Source of the DNA: Microtetraspora glauca
GTDB lineage: Bacteria > Actinomycetota > Actinomycetes > Streptosporangiales > Streptosporangiaceae
Direction of reading: 5' to 3'
DNA length: 64,000 nucleotides
NCBI GenBank assembly: GCA_001570385.1
Contig: BBYL01000009.1
Location: 124,001 to 188,000 of the forward strand
The position numbers and the translations under genes are program-made. Positions 62,525 to 64,000 of the stretch are shown one piece after another. Position 1 is the first letter of the stretch; the number at the start of each line of letters is the position of its first letter. The notes under the pieces were generated by a model. It saw nothing but the letters and a program-made list of their open reading frames with translations, ran no database searches and was not told the origin of the DNA.

Positions 62525-62836
62525 GTGTGCGGGCCTTGGCCCGCCCCGGGGGTCATGGTCACCCCGGCGAGGATGAGCCCGGCGATCGCGCTAGCGATCA
62601 CCTCCCCCTCACTGCGGCTGCTCATCGCCCAGCTCACCCAGACACTGCCCGGCCCGCCCCCCGAAGTCCGCCACGAGCGGCTCACCATGGCCCGCCACCT
62701 CATCGTCAACATGTGCGTAGAACGCGAACGCGCCCTCGCCGACCGCACCCCCGTCCGCCAGCCCACCTGGAACGCCCTGGCCACCACCCTCACCGACGCC
62801 ATCGCCGGCCTCTGGCAGGCCCCCGTCACCGGCTGA
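62525..62836 (+). pseudogene. TetR-family C-terminal fragment
   Basis: The stretch ITSPSLRLLIAQLTQTLPGP, EVRHERLTMARHLIVNMCVE, and WNALATTLTDAIAGLWQAPV looks like the helical ligand domain of a TetR regulator. No helix-turn-helix lies upstream; the DNA before 62525 is intergenic. The frame begins at GTG 62525 or within. It is probably a relic. Confidence 0.5.
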
Positions 62837-62955
62837 CCCCCGCCCCTGAGACGTCTGCCCGACTCATCCTCGACTCCGACGGTGCCGAAGGTGACGAGGG
62901 TGTTCCAGACAGCTCCGGGCCGGGAAGCGACGCCGCCGTGGAGCCGCTGTCCTGA

Positions 62956-63867
62956 TCAGCTGCCGAGTAGGTCGTGGATCGCTTGGAGAACGGCGTCGGG
63001 ACGGCGGAATATGACGGAGAGGTGTCCCGCGTCGTCGATAACGCGGTTCTCGCCGTGCGCAACCGATTTGGCCAGCGCGGTGTAGAGCCGCGTCTTGGCT
63101 TCGGCCTCCTCGTGGAGGAGCGATGGGGGTATGCCCTGGGTGACCGCTTCTTTGAAGGGGTCGATCGCCGTGGCGGTGAGCACGATCAGCGGGACGTCGG
63201 GCATCGGTCCCGCGTCGCGTACTTCGTCATGGAGTCGGTAACGGTTGGCCGCCTCTTGGCCGCCGATCCTCAGCCATTCCAGGCTGACATGGCGTTCGAT
63301 CAGCGGCTCTCTGATCTCTTCCGGCCAGTCGGCCATCTCCCGTGCGAACAGAGTGCGGTAGAACTGGATGATTTCGTCGGGCAACTCGTCAGGCACCGCA
63401 TCGCCGGGGTCCCATGCCTGATACAGCTCGTTCAGTTCCTTGGGCATGTAGGAGTCGTAGTCCTCGTGTTCGGGCTCCACCAGGACCAACCCCGCGACCT
63501 CGTCGGGGAAACGCTGCGCATAGTGGCGTGCGTAGAGGCCACCGAGAGAATGACCGACCAGCAGGTAGGGGGCGGGCGCGCCGGCGACCCGCAGCAGCTC
63601 GTGCAGCTCATCGGTGACCTGGGTGGAGGTGCGTGGCAGCTCGGCCCGGTCACTCCATCCCGTTCCGGCCCGGTCGTAGAGCACGCTCGTGGTGAGTTCA
63701 GCGGCCCTCTGTTGAACGGCGAAGCCGTCCATTCCGGATGAGCCGGCCCCGGGTAGGAACACCACCGCCGGGCTCCCGCTCCCGGACTGGTGGAGGAACA
63801 GTCTCCGATCCCTGACCTGGTAGTGCCGTCCTACCGGCGGCGTCGCCTCGGCCGTTTGACGTCGCAT
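62956..63867 (-). CDS. Alpha/beta hydrolase
   Basis: 303 residues from ATG 63867, with GAAGGAG 6 bases upstream; the longer frame to 63948 lacks one. Features are AVVFLPGAGSSGMDGFAVQQ (oxyanion strand), SVLYDRAGTGWSDRAELP, the nucleophile in YLLVGHSLGGLYARHYAQRF, and the His in RVIDDAGHLSVIFRRPD. A helical lid (about 155-225) is present. Substrate cannot be inferred. It has no neighbour within 100 bases on its strand. Confidence 0.92.
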   Translation of the reverse strand: MRRQTAEATPPVGRHYQVRDRRLFLHQSGSGSPAVVFLPGAGSSGMDGFAVQQRAAELTTSVLYDRAGTGWSDRAELPRTSTQVTDELHELLRVAGAPAPYLLVGHSLGGLYARHYAQRFPDEVAGLVLVEPEHEDYDSYMPKELNELYQAWDPGDAVPDELPDEIIQFYRTLFAREMADWPEEIREPLIERHVSLEWLRIGGQEAANRYRLHDEVRDAGPMPDVPLIVLTATAIDPFKEAVTQGIPPSLLHEEAEAKTRLYTALAKSVAHGENRVIDDAGHLSVIFRRPDAVLQAIHDLLGS

Positions 63868-64000
63868 CGCTGACTCCTTCACTGTCGGCGCCCACTTGGC
63901 GGAGACGTTGGCGGAGACGAGGGTGCACCTTTCGGGACTGCCACCCATGGCCGCGCCACCTGCTTTTCCAATTTTAGGAACGGTACCAGATATGGGATCA

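Overview
The window is high-GC DNA from an actinomycete. GTG starts, AGGAGG-type ribosome binding sites, narL-type two-component pairs, LuxR, HxlR, MarR and TetR regulators, an F420-type luciferase-like oxidoreductase and a c-di-AMP riboswitch ahead of a CHAP cell-wall hydrolase all fit a filamentous actinobacterium, perhaps of the Streptosporangiales. That taxonomic guess is inference. No rRNA, tRNA or CRISPR array was recognised. The region is accessory: about a third of it is mobile elements or broken genes.

Layout. 1-2.5 kb (minus): trpB-trpA followed by a HutC-type GntR regulator, with a twin operator-like repeat ahead of trpB. 2.7-7.1 kb: a GNAT gene with an internal deletion, a membrane-tethered glutaredoxin-like protein, integrase and Tn3 debris, a YtrA-type regulator with its membrane partner, and a three-gene DUF2089/SHOCT-like operon that seems to be leaderless. 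7.7-11.3 kb: an alpha/beta-hydrolase gene split by a 3,280-bp Tn3-family transposon with 38-bp inverted repeats and a TCAAT target duplication. 11.8-22.6 kb: metallo-hydrolase and DHFR-like genes opposite an HxlR regulator, a DUF4097 protein opposite a MarR-like regulator, a hydrolase, a 924-residue LuxR ATPase, a cupin and an unrecognised 448-residue protein.

24.2-32.0 kb is a second Tn3-family transposon of 7,796 bp, with 38-bp inverted repeats and an ACGGC target duplication. It carries a TetR / GH20-like glycosidase / ROK cargo. Both elements have the plan IR-cargo-resolvase-transposase-IR, and both transposases are decayed. 32-46 kb: an MFS exporter with three operator repeats, a trefoil-like secreted protein, acetyltransferase, sensor kinase/response regulator, sugar-type MFS transporter, riboswitch-controlled CHAP hydrolase, quinone oxidoreductase/MarR pair and cupin/AraC pair.

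46.8-50.5 kb is the most interesting part: a compact cluster that I do not recognise as any described system. A 69-residue peptide with six cysteines and no ordinary signal peptide is followed by a MauD/TlpA-like membrane thioredoxin, a short S26 signal peptidase, a MauE-like redox membrane protein and an ABC exporter with no built-in peptidase. The set could make, oxidise, cleave and export a three-disulfide peptide. 50.8-64 kb: a beta-lactamase-like hydrolase, ArsR/F420 oxidoreductase pair, a damaged two-component system, DUF1023-type hydrolase, acyltransferase, RecD2 helicase, ArsR-like regulator, L,D-transpeptidase lipoprotein and an alpha/beta hydrolase.
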